NCBI GenBank assembly: GCA_963831235.1
Contig: CAWHPS010000061.1
Span: 1-64,000 of the forward strand
DNA from: CAWHPS01 sp963831235
GTDB lineage: Bacteria > Fibrobacterota > OXYB2-FULL-49-7 > JAEUSG01
Reading direction: 5' to 3'
DNA: 64,000 nucleotides
Under the pieces are notes generated by a model, which was given only the letters and a program-made list of their open reading frames with translations, ran no database searches and was not told the DNA's origin. Position 1 is the first letter of the stretch. Every line of letters starts with the position of its first letter. Of the stretch, positions 1 through 8,710 are shown in pieces. The translations under genes were made by a program, and so were the position numbers.

Positions 1-591
1 CGGCTGGGGAAAACGGTAATGGTTTTCCCTGAGCTATGTCATGGTTGCGGCGGTTGCATGTTGGTATGTCCTAACAAAGCGATTACCGAACAAAACAGGG
101 AAATAGGAGTGGTTGAGATCGGAACCGCAGGCAAAGCCGGTTTTGTACAAGGCCGTCTTAATATCGGCGAGGCCATGAGTCCGCCACTGATACGAAAAGT
201 GCTGGAGCATGCGACCGATGACGTCATCAACATCATCGACGCGCCGCCGGGAACATCCTGTCCCGTAATAACATCAATACGCAATTCCGATTTCACAATC
301 CTGGTAACCGAACCCACCCCATTCGGGCTCAATGATCTTGGGCTTGCCTTGGACATGGTTTGTGATATTGGCATGCTGCATGGGGTGGTGATTAACCGGG
401 CAGAGCCCGGAGACAAATCGGCATTGGTTTTTTGCGTGAAGCGGGGTTTTGAAATCCTTGCTGAAATTCCGGATGACCGCCGGATTGCCGAAGCCTATTC
501 CAAGGGAGAAATGGTTTGTGATAAAGTACCGGGACTTTCCGGGCAGTTCGGAGATTTGTGGCAAGCGCTGCGGAAATGGCTTGTATTATGA
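1..591 (+). CDS. MinD-family P-loop ATPase with ferredoxin insert, C-terminal part
   Basis: The frame is open from the first base, so these are the last 196 codons of a gene that begins upstream; its Walker A loop is not in the window. The visible part has one 4Fe-4S motif (CHGCGGCMLVCP, visible residues 13-24) followed by a MinD-like core with IIDAPPGTSCPV. Such ATPases with an inserted ferredoxin domain are soluble, are commonly encoded as tandem pairs (as with the next gene) and are thought to serve Fe-S or metallocofactor handling; no substrate is established. The stop overlaps the next start (ATGA), indicating translational coupling. Confidence 0.9.
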   Translation, partial: RLGKTVMVFPELCHGCGGCMLVCPNKAITEQNREIGVVEIGTAGKAGFVQGRLNIGEAMSPPLIRKVLEHATDDVINIIDAPPGTSCPVITSIRNSDFTILVTEPTPFGLNDLGLALDMVCDIGMLHGVVINRAEPGDKSALVFCVKRGFEILAEIPDDRRIAEAYSKGEMVCDKVPGLSGQFGDLWQALRKWLVL

Positions 592-1463
592 AGGAAATCG
601 TCATCATCAGCGGAAAAGGCGGGACTGGAAAAACAAGCCTTACGGCTTCGTTTGCCGCTCTATGCAAGGGTAAGGCGGTATTTGCAGACTGCGATGTCGA
701 TGCGGCGGACCTCCATTTGATACTCAAACCGGATATCCGGAAAAAGACCGAGTTCAAGAGCGGCCATAAAGCATTTATCCGAAAAAGTCAGTGCATCGGG
801 TGCGGCGGCTGCCTGTCATGGTGCAGGTTCGGCGCTGTCCTTCGTCAGGACATTGGCAGGGGGGAATTTCAGTTCACGATTGATCCGGTCGCCTGCGAAG
901 GATGCGGAGTATGCGTCCGTTTCTGTCCGGCAGAGGCGATAACTTTTCCGGAAAACACGTGCGGCGAATGGTATTTATCGGAAACCCGTTTCGGCCCAAT
1001 GGTGCACGCAAAATTGAATATCGCGGCGGAAAACTCGGGCAAGCTCGTGACGCTGGTGCGCAATGAAGCGAAACGGATTGCGCAGGAACAAAATGCGGAG
1101 TACCTGTTGATTGACGGTACACCGGGCCTGGGGTGTCCGGTCATTGCTTCACTGACAGCCGCTAATCTGGCGCTCATCGTTACGGAACCAACGGTGTCCG
1201 GCGATCATGACCTGCGCCGTATCGCCCAGCTCACAAAGCAACTTGGCACGCCAGCCATGATCTGCATCAATAAATGGGACATCAATCCGGACGCGGCAAA
1301 CGCCATCCGGCAATTCGCTGAAAAAGCCGGATTGCCGGTTGCCGGTGTTGTAAGATACGACAGCGCGGCGACCCATGCGCAGCGGGCGGGAAAAGCGATT
1401 GTGGAATTTGAAAAGGGGAAATTGGCGGAGGATATCCGGGCTGTATGGGATAAAATCAAGTGA
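588..1463 (+). CDS. MinD-family P-loop ATPase with two 4Fe-4S motifs
   Basis: This is a 291-residue partner of the preceding ATPase. The start ATG at 588 was chosen because it puts the Walker A loop (SGKGGTGKT, residues 8-16) at the usual N-terminal place and overlaps the upstream stop by four bases; the frame opens 30 bases earlier without better support. Two ferredoxin motifs follow (Cys 69, 72, 75, 79 and Cys 103, 106, 109, 113), inserted into the MinD fold, then the switch segment DGTPGLGCPV. The family probably couples ATP hydrolysis to Fe-S or metallocofactor transfer in the cytoplasm; the exact client is unknown. It overlaps the next gene by GTGA. Confidence 0.92.
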   Translation: MKEIVIISGKGGTGKTSLTASFAALCKGKAVFADCDVDAADLHLILKPDIRKKTEFKSGHKAFIRKSQCIGCGGCLSWCRFGAVLRQDIGRGEFQFTIDPVACEGCGVCVRFCPAEAITFPENTCGEWYLSETRFGPMVHAKLNIAAENSGKLVTLVRNEAKRIAQEQNAEYLLIDGTPGLGCPVIASLTAANLALIVTEPTVSGDHDLRRIAQLTKQLGTPAMICINKWDINPDAANAIRQFAEKAGLPVAGVVRYDSAATHAQRAGKAIVEFEKGKLAEDIRAVWDKIK

Positions 1464-2293
1464 CGGACAAAAGACATTTAACATTGAAAAAGGTCATCAA
1501 TTCCAATATCCTGCGTCTCGGTCCGACTATCCTGGAATTCTGTTTCATGCTGATCTTCGCCGACTGCCTTGTCAGGGAACAATGCGATGCTCCCGAAGAT
1601 TGCGGAACAGGCGCCTGCATGGAAGGCCGGTGCGTTACCGGCAGAGGCCTGCCGGAAAAAAAAATCAATTTAACCTGTCCAGGCGATATGATCGCCATTG
1701 ACAACCGGTTTTGCATGGATAAATACGAAGCGGCCAGAATAGACGCCGACAGCGCCTTCATGGGATACCAGCGCGCCCTGGGAGCGTCAAGGCAAGGGGT
1801 GTTGCCGTGGGAAGGCCTGGATTATACCACAGCCAGGACCGCCTGCGAATCAAAAGGTAAAAGGCTGTGCGAACCTTCGGAATGGCGGCTGGCCTGCAGC
1901 GGACCGAACAATAGCTTCTATTGTTATGGGGATGAATACATGGCAGGGACATGCAACAGCATCGATTCTTATTGCGACAGCATCTATAACGGGTGTTTTA
2001 ACGACTGTTATGACTGCTATCCATATCATGTTGCGCCAACAGGCAGCTTTCCGGCTTGCGTCAGTTTCTGGGGCGTCTATGATTTGTGCGGCAACTTGTG
2101 GGAATGGGTGGATTCAGGGTATGTTTATACGGAGACCGACTCTATTCCCATTGCGGCCCAGTTACGTGGCGGCGCCTACAATTGCGGAATGCCCGGCGCG
2201 CCGGTATATATGCTCTCATGTGATTATAACGGCGGAGCATACCGTCCGGCCAGCGGGTTTCGCTGCTGCCACGACGGCGAGGAGGGCCGATGA
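1460..2293 (+). CDS. SUMF1/FGE-fold Cys-rich exported protein
   Basis: 277 residues from a GTG start overlapping the previous stop. The N-terminus has a hydrophobic stretch (about 20-37), consistent with export or anchoring. It is followed by a short Cys-knot-like segment (CDAPEDCGTGACMEGRC, residues 42-58) and then a formylglycine-generating-enzyme/SUMF1-type domain with the family signatures KRLCEPSEWRLAC, YDLCGNLWEWV, RGGAYNC and a closing GFRCC. It is very cysteine rich, suggesting disulfides or metal binding outside the cytoplasm. No sulfatase is encoded nearby and the catalytic Cys pair of true FGE cannot be confirmed, so a structural or ligand-binding role is as likely as formylglycine formation. 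It overlaps the next ORF by ATGA. Confidence 0.8.
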   Translation: MTDKRHLTLKKVINSNILRLGPTILEFCFMLIFADCLVREQCDAPEDCGTGACMEGRCVTGRGLPEKKINLTCPGDMIAIDNRFCMDKYEAARIDADSAFMGYQRALGASRQGVLPWEGLDYTTARTACESKGKRLCEPSEWRLACSGPNNSFYCYGDEYMAGTCNSIDSYCDSIYNGCFNDCYDCYPYHVAPTGSFPACVSFWGVYDLCGNLWEWVDSGYVYTETDSIPIAAQLRGGAYNCGMPGAPVYMLSCDYNGGAYRPASGFRCCHDGEEGR

Positions 2294-3915
2294 TCCGTTG
2301 CGCCTGCCTGATTTCCTCTTTCTCCTTCTGGATGATATTACCTGTATTCGGCCTGCCGGAAAATGATGAAGCCGGAATTCACGAGTCGATCCAAAACATT
2401 TCATCCCTAATCGGCAAAAAGCGGTTTTCTGAAGCAATTGAAGACGCCAAAAAAGCCGCGGCGCGTTTTCCCGCGCAAAGGCCGTTTGTCCTATTACTGG
2501 CCAAGGCTTATCTGTTGGACAACAATCCGGTCTGGGCATTAAGAACATTATATGCCTGGACAGCAGAACACCCTTCCGATGAGGAAACCGTGTCCTGGAT
2601 GGCCTGGATTCATCTGCAAATCGGACAAATAAAAAGCGCGGAAACGCAAAGCATGCGCTTTACTAACAGCGAAGCGGCTTCCCTGGTAACCCGTGATTAC
2701 CTTTTTACAGCCTACCTTGAATATGCCGGGAACCATCCGTCAGAAGCGCGTCAGAATTTCAAGAAGGCCGTTGGAGGCGTTTTCGCGTTCCCGGAGGACG
2801 ACGTGCTGGCAAAGCAGTTGGGCGGCGCTCTTTTTCCCCAATGGCGCGGCAAATACAGTTTGTATTATGATTTTATCGCCGGATACAGCGCGCGGCCGGC
2901 GCTGGTCTCCGCTTTTGGTGAAAATGTTGAGGCACAAGGATCCGCATTTACCGGACTAACCTCCTCTTTTCGTCTCGATCCCTTGTTAACGCATCCGTTG
3001 CGGCCCATCTTCACCTGTCAGCAGAGTTTCTTGTATTACGGGGATCACCAGGGGCCTGAACCGCCTTCCGAGAACAGCTTTTTCTTCCCTGAATTCCGGC
3101 TGGATTTGGTTTGGTCGCTGGGAAATTTCAAGCCGGTCACTTCTTATGCCTGCGGCGCTTATCTCTTGAACCGCGCTTATCTTCATCCGGCGCAGGACAC
3201 ACTCTGGTTTGAATCCCTTCTTCCAAAAAAATCACATTGGTTCCATGAATACCACCGGTTCGAGATGGATTTGGCCATTGCGCGCAATCTGGTTGTTATC
3301 GGCGCTTTTGGCAAGCGATGGTTTAATCCCATGGGCCGCACCCGCATCGAGAATGAATTAACCGCTGTTTACCGGCTGCCGCCGTTGTTCAGGATGGAGA
3401 CCGCGACCGCCCTTTCGGGCCGGTATTATCCGGCGCAAAACAACCGGTACGACATTACCGGCGGAACCCTCCTGCTCTCGATGGCGCATGAAGCGGCCCC
3501 AGGGTGGGCAGCCTCTCTGAACGTGGCAGGAAGCTGGGATAATTATCCCCGTTCTTCCGGTTTCTTTCACGAAAACCATCACCGGCTGGATTGGCTGTAT
3601 TTAATAAAACTTGGAATTCATTACGAGTGGCTGGAGACAATCGGATTCTATGGACAGTACGAGTTTTCCTCCAGGAAGTCCAACGTGTCAACGGAACGCC
3701 TTGATTATGATTACAAAGACCACCGGTTTCAGCTTGGGATACGGGGGGCGTTCCATGCCGGCGTCTGTCCGGCGCCGGAAAAGACTGAAAACCCGGAGAG
3801 GCGAATCACGCTGCCTTATTCCGCCGTGCCGGGCGCAGCGGACATGATGGGACCGGTCAGGGATTTGTTGCGCCATCGCGAGGAATTACGCAGGGGGTCC
3901 ACGTGCCTGAATTAA
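2290..3915 (+). CDS. TPR-containing predicted outer-membrane beta-barrel protein
   Basis: 541 residues with a Sec-type signal (about 1-21). Residues 30-190 look like helical TPR-type repeats (FSEAIEDAKKAAARFP, NNPVWALRTLYAWTAEHP). From about residue 190 the sequence changes to alternating aromatic/polar strands with many Tyr, Phe and Trp, as in an outer-membrane barrel. The arrangement recalls scaffold-plus-porin exporters, but no specific family was recognised. It lies inside the first operon, overlapping genes on both sides, so it is probably the envelope component of whatever the Fe-S ATPases and thiol proteins do. Confidence 0.7.
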   Translation: MIRCACLISSFSFWMILPVFGLPENDEAGIHESIQNISSLIGKKRFSEAIEDAKKAAARFPAQRPFVLLLAKAYLLDNNPVWALRTLYAWTAEHPSDEETVSWMAWIHLQIGQIKSAETQSMRFTNSEAASLVTRDYLFTAYLEYAGNHPSEARQNFKKAVGGVFAFPEDDVLAKQLGGALFPQWRGKYSLYYDFIAGYSARPALVSAFGENVEAQGSAFTGLTSSFRLDPLLTHPLRPIFTCQQSFLYYGDHQGPEPPSENSFFFPEFRLDLVWSLGNFKPVTSYACGAYLLNRAYLHPAQDTLWFESLLPKKSHWFHEYHRFEMDLAIARNLVVIGAFGKRWFNPMGRTRIENELTAVYRLPPLFRMETATALSGRYYPAQNNRYDITGGTLLLSMAHEAAPGWAASLNVAGSWDNYPRSSGFFHENHHRLDWLYLIKLGIHYEWLETIGFYGQYEFSSRKSNVSTERLDYDYKDHRFQLGIRGAFHAGVCPAPEKTENPERRITLPYSAVPGAADMMGPVRDLLRHREELRRGSTCLN

Positions 3916-4391
3916 GAGTACTGATGATAAAGGCCATTCTGTTGGCCGGCGCCGGCGTCATTCTGGGGCTGATGTTCAACGCCGCGCGATCAAACAGCCT
4001 TCCCTTGACGGCCAAACAACCCTACGAGACATTCGTCCCTTGTCCCGAACCGATAAAGGAAATATTGTCCATAGACCCAGGCGCTTTTGCAATGACGGAT
4101 CCGGCTATACTTCTTATAGATGCAAGGCCTTTGGAAACATATAGCGTCCCGGATATGCCGTCCGTATTTCATATCCCTTTTGATTACCTCCGGCCGGTAC
4201 ACGACACACTGTTGAAACGTATCACGCAAAGCCGCGTAAAAAAAGTCATAACTTTCGGGGACGGCGGCACCCCTGATAACGGTCATGAATTGGCCAGAGA
4301 ACTCGCCGGCAGCGGCATCAAAAACGTATTCTTTGTGGAAGGGGGGGCCGCGCGTTTGTTTTTTAAAGAAATAGAGGGGGTTAGCCCATGA
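3903..4391 (+). CDS. Membrane-anchored rhodanese-like protein lacking the catalytic Cys
   Basis: 162 residues from a GTG start; an ATG at 3924 is an alternative. An N-terminal membrane segment (about residues 10-27) is followed by a rhodanese fold with LLIDARPLETY. Where active rhodaneses have a Cys-containing loop (YCSG in the paralogue at 10416), this protein has TFGDG (Gly119 at the Cys position), so sulfur transfer by the classical mechanism is unlikely. It is encoded directly before a MauE-type protein, the same pair order as 10416-11500, where the rhodanese Cys is intact. A binding or scaffolding role is inferred. Confidence 0.78.
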   Translation: MPELRVLMIKAILLAGAGVILGLMFNAARSNSLPLTAKQPYETFVPCPEPIKEILSIDPGAFAMTDPAILLIDARPLETYSVPDMPSVFHIPFDYLRPVHDTLLKRITQSRVKKVITFGDGGTPDNGHELARELAGSGIKNVFFVEGGAARLFFKEIEGVSP

Positions 4392-4846
4392 TTAACTGGA
4401 AATTTCATCCTATGGCAGGCCTTATTATTCGTCTTTATCTTGGGATTATTTTCCTATTGGCTTGTTATCATAAAATACTTCATCCTTATGATTTCGCCGT
4501 GGATATTGCAACTTATGACATCCTGCCGCTTTCATTAGTCAATCTTATGGCCATCACTCTTCCCTGGATCGAACTCTCTGCTGGTCTTCTTGTTATACTG
4601 GGACTGGAATCGAGAGCAGGTGTACTTGCAATGGCGGGCATGATGGTGGTCTTCTGCATCGCCATCTATGTGGCGCTTTCAAAGGGGCTGAATATGGGCT
4701 GCGGGTGCTTTGCCTCCTCAGAGGCTGAAGCGGCGATTTCCTGGAAGACGCTGATGCGCGATCTGGGCTGGCTGATAATGTGCGTGTATGTCCTTGTTTT
4801 CGACAGGAAGCCTCTGGGGTTGAAAAAATTACGGGGCAGGGCATGA
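4388..4846 (+). CDS. MauE/DoxX-family membrane protein
   Basis: 152 residues with about four transmembrane helices (12-30, 48-70, 76-93, 118-138). It has the features of the MauE branch of DoxX-like proteins: the early YHKILHPYDF segment, a PWIEL motif in helix 2 and a GCGCF motif after helix 3. MauE-type proteins are inner-membrane partners in periplasmic disulfide or cofactor maturation. Its neighbours, a rhodanese upstream and a DsbA-like protein downstream, fit a thiol-redox relay. The start overlaps the rhodanese stop (ATGA), and its own stop overlaps the next start. Confidence 0.85.
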   Translation: MINWKFHPMAGLIIRLYLGIIFLLACYHKILHPYDFAVDIATYDILPLSLVNLMAITLPWIELSAGLLVILGLESRAGVLAMAGMMVVFCIAIYVALSKGLNMGCGCFASSEAEAAISWKTLMRDLGWLIMCVYVLVFDRKPLGLKKLRGRA

Positions 4847-5097
4847 AAAACATCGCGCCTTTAATTCTATTGATCCTTGCGGCCTGGTTTTATCAGGCAG
4901 GAGCCCAGGAAGCATGTTCCCGCATTAAAACAATTCAGGAAAAGAAGCTGGTTGATAAAATTATCATTTCCTATCACCTTTACAACTGCATGGATGGTAC
5001 AATCCTGCAAGGGTTGTCGCATCCAACATGCGCCCCTCTGGCCGCAAGGTTGAAAGAATATATCTGCCGTCTCGTTGGAAAAGGCATTCCGGAGTGA
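4843..5097 (+). CDS. Exported N-terminal half of a split DsbA-like protein
   Basis: 84 codons from an ATG overlapping the MauE stop. The first 21 residues are a clean Sec signal peptide. The mature part has Cys at the start and in YNCMDG, HPTCAPL and EYICRLV, and ends GKGIPE before a TGA. The segment resembles the small helical module that precedes thioredoxin domains in some exported disulfide proteins. The downstream DsbA-like frame overlaps it by 44 open bases and lacks a signal peptide. Reading through with a +1 shift would join the two into one exported protein, so this is probably not an independent gene. Confidence 0.6.
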   Translation: MKNIAPLILLILAAWFYQAGAQEACSRIKTIQEKKLVDKIIISYHLYNCMDGTILQGLSHPTCAPLAARLKEYICRLVGKGIPE

Positions 5098-5704
5098 CCA
5101 TATTTATGATGCCCTCGATAGGCGCGCACAAACCATGGTCGCCTTTGAAAAGCCGGCTATTCCTGATTTAACAAATGCGCCCGTTGCAGGCAATGATACT
5201 TCCAATGTCATGCTCACCGTTTTTCTCTGTTCCCTGTGCCCTTTTTGCCGCATCATAATCCCCGAGCTATATCAATCCGTCATGAACGGACGTCTGCGCT
5301 CCAAGGTATGCCTGCATGTAAAGCTTTTTCCCATTAAGGGCCATCCGTGTTCCGTGGAAGGCGGACTGGCGCTTGAGGCCGCTGCCCGCCTGGGCCGATT
5401 TTGGGATTATCTGATGGTTATGTACAAACAATATGATTCGTTTTCTGTTCCCATTTTAAACCAATGGGCGGATTCCATCGGGCTCGATAAGACCGCTTTT
5501 GACTCATTACGAACAAGCGCCATGGTTTATCAGGACGTATCGGATTCCAAAAAGGAAGGGATTCGTCTGGGGGTTGCCGAAACGCCGAGTTTTTTTATTA
5601 ACGGCCGGAAATATACGGCGGACATGGATATTGAAACCTTAACGGACATTATTGAAGAGGAATACGAAAAAGACCGCCGGGACATAAAAAGAAAAGGAAA
5701 TTAA
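5075..5704 (+). CDS. DsbA-like thiol:disulfide oxidoreductase (C-terminal part of split gene)
   Basis: 209 residues if started at TTG 5075; the frame is open from 5054. It has a thioredoxin-fold core with the redox motif CPFC (Cys55, Cys58), an inserted helical region and the cis-Pro segment ETPSFFINGRKY, as in DsbA/Thioredoxin_4 proteins. Such proteins work in the periplasm, but this frame has no signal peptide and no good start codon or ribosome site. The signal peptide is in the overlapping upstream frame (4843-5097), so one extra base near 5083-5096 appears to have split the gene. A conserved-looking IYDALDRR segment bridges the junction. Confidence 0.85.
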   Translation: MEKAFRSDHIYDALDRRAQTMVAFEKPAIPDLTNAPVAGNDTSNVMLTVFLCSLCPFCRIIIPELYQSVMNGRLRSKVCLHVKLFPIKGHPCSVEGGLALEAAARLGRFWDYLMVMYKQYDSFSVPILNQWADSIGLDKTAFDSLRTSAMVYQDVSDSKKEGIRLGVAETPSFFINGRKYTADMDIETLTDIIEEEYEKDRRDIKRKGN

Positions 5705-6538
5705 ATGCATTCAAATGACGCGCAGAGAGAAAAGCAGGATGCGGTTATCCGCGAATCTTTGAAAAGAATCAAAAATAAAATACTTGTCATGAGCGGCAAG
5801 GGCGGCGTTGGAAAAAGCAGCATTGCCGTCAATCTGGCGGCGGGGCTTGCCGAAAAAGGTTTTCAGGTCGGATTAATGGATGTGGATCTGCACGGGCCCA
5901 GCATACCTCAAATGCTGGGAATCCGGAGGGGCGCCATGAGTTTCCTGGAAAACAAAATGATTCCCGTACCCCATTCGAAGAACCTCCGGATGGCCTCAAT
6001 TGAATGTTTACTCGAAAACAACGATTCGCCGGTAATCTGGCGGGGGCCCATGAAAATAGGGGTGATCCGGCAGTTCATTTCAGATGTTGAATGGGGTGAT
6101 TTGGATTTTCTCGTTATTGACTCACCTCCAGGTACCGGCGACGAACCCCTGACCGTGGCGCAGAACATTACGGACGCCAGGGCGCTCATCGTGACAACGC
6201 CGCAAAACGTATCGCTTCGGGACGTGCGGAAATCAATCAATTTTTGCAAGCAGGTGAAAATGGGAATCCTGGGCCTTGTTGAAAACATGAGCGGCCTGGT
6301 CTGCCCCGGCTGCGGCCTTAAAATCCCCCTGTTCAAAACCGGCGGCGGAGAAAGAACAGCCCTGCAGATGGAGATTGCTTTTCTGGGTTCCATTCCCATT
6401 ATTCCTGAGGTTGTTCAATGCTGCGATAACGGCACTCCGGCTGTGACAGCCTGTTCCGCCTTGCGGGACGCCTTTGAACCGATTCTGAATGCGATAATGG
6501 ATAAAGTCAAGATAGCTACGCAAAAAACGGTTGGATAG
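5705..6538 (+). CDS. mrp: Mrp/ApbC (NBP35-type) iron-sulfur cluster carrier ATPase
   Basis: 277 residues; the ATG directly follows the previous stop. A deviant Walker A loop (SGKGGVGKSS, residues 30-39) is followed by DVDLHGPSIPQML and DSPPGTGDEPL, all diagnostic of Mrp/ApbC. The metal-binding pair is CPGC in GLVCPGCGLKIP. Family members bind and transfer a 4Fe-4S cluster as dimers in the cytoplasm. Its place in an operon that also encodes ferredoxin-containing MinD ATPases suggests cluster insertion into a shared client. The usual N-terminal MIP18-like domain is absent, as in many short bacterial Mrp proteins. Confidence 0.93.
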   Translation: MHSNDAQREKQDAVIRESLKRIKNKILVMSGKGGVGKSSIAVNLAAGLAEKGFQVGLMDVDLHGPSIPQMLGIRRGAMSFLENKMIPVPHSKNLRMASIECLLENNDSPVIWRGPMKIGVIRQFISDVEWGDLDFLVIDSPPGTGDEPLTVAQNITDARALIVTTPQNVSLRDVRKSINFCKQVKMGILGLVENMSGLVCPGCGLKIPLFKTGGGERTALQMEIAFLGSIPIIPEVVQCCDNGTPAVTACSALRDAFEPILNAIMDKVKIATQKTVG

Positions 6539-6543
6539 CACAA

Positions 6544-7155
6544 ATGTTTATCGATAAAGCTTTACAGGAAAACAATGAGCGTTACAAAGAACGGCTCCGT
6601 TTATATCAGCATTTCGGTTATGATATGAAAAAGGAGAACCGTTTTATCATGGAAAAAACCCTGCCCCTGGCCCGCAACATTTTAGAGGTGGGGACAGGCA
6701 AGGGGTATTTTACTATGGAACTTGCACAAACCGGTCACCGGTTCACCAGTCTGGATATCTCAAAAATAGAACAGGAATACGCCCGTCTCAACATCTGCTA
6801 TCTTGGCCTTGAGGATCTTGTGGATTTCCATCTGGCGGATGCCGCGCAGTTGCCTTATGCTACGGCCAGTTACGATATCATTGTTTCCGTCAATACGATT
6901 CACCATCTATCCCTGCCTTTCAAAGTGGCGGATGAAATGGCCAGAGTTGTTACAAAAGAGGGAAAACTCATTTTAAGCGATTTCAACCTGGAAGGTCTGA
7001 CGGTGCTGGATAAAATGCATGCCCATGAAGGTCGAAAACACGAAACGGGTTTATTTCGTCTTAACGACTTGAAGCTGTATTTTCAGAAAAAGAAATTCAG
7101 CGTGGAAGAACATCGCAGCCAACACCAGGAAATGATAGTGGCGCATAAATGCTGA
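6544..7155 (+). CDS. Class I SAM-dependent methyltransferase
   Basis: 203 residues with a Rossmann-type SAM-binding core: motif I LEVGTGKGYFTMEL (about 42-55), acidic motif II SLDIS, and a post-motif with IVSVNTIHHL. The substrate cannot be inferred from sequence. It starts five bases after the Mrp stop and is the last gene of the first operon; about 75 bases follow before the next ribosome site. Confidence 0.88.
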   Translation: MFIDKALQENNERYKERLRLYQHFGYDMKKENRFIMEKTLPLARNILEVGTGKGYFTMELAQTGHRFTSLDISKIEQEYARLNICYLGLEDLVDFHLADAAQLPYATASYDIIVSVNTIHHLSLPFKVADEMARVVTKEGKLILSDFNLEGLTVLDKMHAHEGRKHETGLFRLNDLKLYFQKKKFSVEEHRSQHQEMIVAHKC

Positions 7156-7230
7156 TCAATATCGGGATACTATGAATCTTATAACGGACAAGACAAAGAC
7201 TGTCGCACAATTTTAAAAAGGAGGATGCTT

Positions 7231-7452
7231 ATGCCAAGAGGTGATGGAACAGGCCCGATGGGACAGGGTCCCGGAACAGGACGTAGAATGGGTCAAGGTC
7301 AGGGACGTGGACGCATGCAAGGCCCGTCTGCCGCCGGTCCGGGGGGAAGCTGCGTATGTCCGAAATGCGGACATAAGGCGCCGCATGCGGCCGGACAACC
7401 GTGCAGTCAAAAGGCTTGCCCGCGATGCGGAACCATGATGAGAAGAACATAA
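7231..7452 (+). CDS. Small Gly/Met-rich protein (DUF5320-like leader) with zinc ribbon
   Basis: 73 residues. An ATG at 7225 is only one base from the AGGAGG ribosome site, so the ATG at 7231 (spacing 7) is taken. The first 20 residues (MPRGDGTGPMGQGPGTG) match the DUF5320-type leader seen in small proteins near Fe-S ATPases. The last 35 residues form a four-Cys zinc ribbon (CPKCGHK and CPRCG, plus two further Cys). The same ribbon ends the CDF transporter at 13896, and the same leader begins the ferredoxin at 10068. A metal-binding or metal-carrier role is inferred. Confidence 0.8.
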   Translation: MPRGDGTGPMGQGPGTGRRMGQGQGRGRMQGPSAAGPGGSCVCPKCGHKAPHAAGQPCSQKACPRCGTMMRRT

Positions 7453-7538
7453 ACGAAGCAGGGTGGAGACGCATCAATACTATCGGGCGAATCGAAACAC
7501 GGAAATGGAATAAGAATTATAAGAAGGAGAAACATCCT

Positions 7539-8696
7539 ATGGAAACACATGGTATGACGGATCCCCTGACGCCCTATGGCAACAAGCCCATGGTAACGCC
7601 CATTGTGAATGCGGTGAATTACCATTACCAGTCCTTTGAGGTGCTGCGCCGGATTACGGACGGTGAAATTGACGGCTACACCTATCACCGGGACGACAAC
7701 CCCACGGTCCGGGCCGTTGAAAAAAAGCTTGCCGCCATGGAAAATACTGATGATTGCATCATCTGCACCACCGGAATGGCCGCCTGTACCATGGTCTATC
7801 TGACTTATTTGAAGGCAGGGGACCATCTTATCCTGTTTCATGACATTTATGGCGCGCATTACAAGGTTTCGCTGATGTTGGAAAGGTTCGGTGTTTCCAT
7901 TACGTGGGTCAATGCCGACGATTGGGCAAAACTCGGACAATACGCCAGGCCGAATACTAAAATGATTTTCTGCGAAACCCCCACCAACCCCCTGTGCAAA
8001 GTTGTGGACATCGGGGCATTAAGCCGCCTTGCCAAACAAATCGGGGCAATGCTTGTCGTGGACAACACATTTGCAACCCCTTTTCACCAGAACCCTCTGA
8101 AACTCGGCGCGGATATTGTCGTACACAGCGCCACAAAGGCATTGGGAGGCCACAATGACCTGATGGCGGGGGCTGTCGCCGGATCCAAGGAACATTATGA
8201 ACAGCTCTGGTTTACGCGCCAGGCCATTGGAACGACACTCGACGCCTATTCCGGATCGCTTCTGGAACGTGGTCTCAAGACTTTTGACATGAGGGCGGAT
8301 AAAATGGCCCGCAATGCAATGGCTGTCGCGGAGTTCTTGAATGAACATCCCAAGATAAGCCATATGCGCTATCCGGGTCTTAAAGGAAGCGCCGGGTATG
8401 AGATCGCTTGCGGTCAGATGCATGACGGTTTTGGCGGGTTGCTGAGTTTTGATGTGGGCAAAGACATCGTGGACGCTAAAAAGTTCATCGAAAACCTAAA
8501 AGTCATCTATCATGCGGTCAGTCTTGGCTCGACGGAATCGTTGATATGCATCCCCTATCTGACGACCATGCTGTATATGCCTCCCGAAAGACGCACGGGA
8601 TTCGGCGTTCATATGAACACCGTCCGATTGTCCGCGGGAATCGAAAAAACGGATCGCTTACTCAATGACCTTAAGCGCGCACTGGAATCAATTTAA
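7539..8696 (+). CDS. Cys/Met metabolism PLP enzyme (MetB/MetC/methionine gamma-lyase family)
   Basis: 385 residues from an ATG with an AAGGAG site 9 bases upstream. It is a fold-type I PLP enzyme: the PLP lysine is Lys200 in HSATKALGGHND, the pyridine-nitrogen Asp is Asp175 in VVDNTFATP, and YTYHRDDNPT matches the family's active-site Tyr/Arg segment. The family covers cystathionine synthase, lyases and methionine gamma-lyase, which sequence alone does not separate here. Encoded among rhodaneses and thiol proteins, it may supply or release reduced sulfur, which is inference. Confidence 0.9.
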   Translation: METHGMTDPLTPYGNKPMVTPIVNAVNYHYQSFEVLRRITDGEIDGYTYHRDDNPTVRAVEKKLAAMENTDDCIICTTGMAACTMVYLTYLKAGDHLILFHDIYGAHYKVSLMLERFGVSITWVNADDWAKLGQYARPNTKMIFCETPTNPLCKVVDIGALSRLAKQIGAMLVVDNTFATPFHQNPLKLGADIVVHSATKALGGHNDLMAGAVAGSKEHYEQLWFTRQAIGTTLDAYSGSLLERGLKTFDMRADKMARNAMAVAEFLNEHPKISHMRYPGLKGSAGYEIACGQMHDGFGGLLSFDVGKDIVDAKKFIENLKVIYHAVSLGSTESLICIPYLTTMLYMPPERRTGFGVHMNTVRLSAGIEKTDRLLNDLKRALESI

Positions 8697-8710
8697 CTTA
8701 CGCAATTCGT

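Noticed and set aside
1460..2293. Calling the SUMF1-fold protein a true formylglycine-generating enzyme
   Set aside because: No sulfatase is nearby and the catalytic Cys pair cannot be confirmed, so only the fold is claimed.
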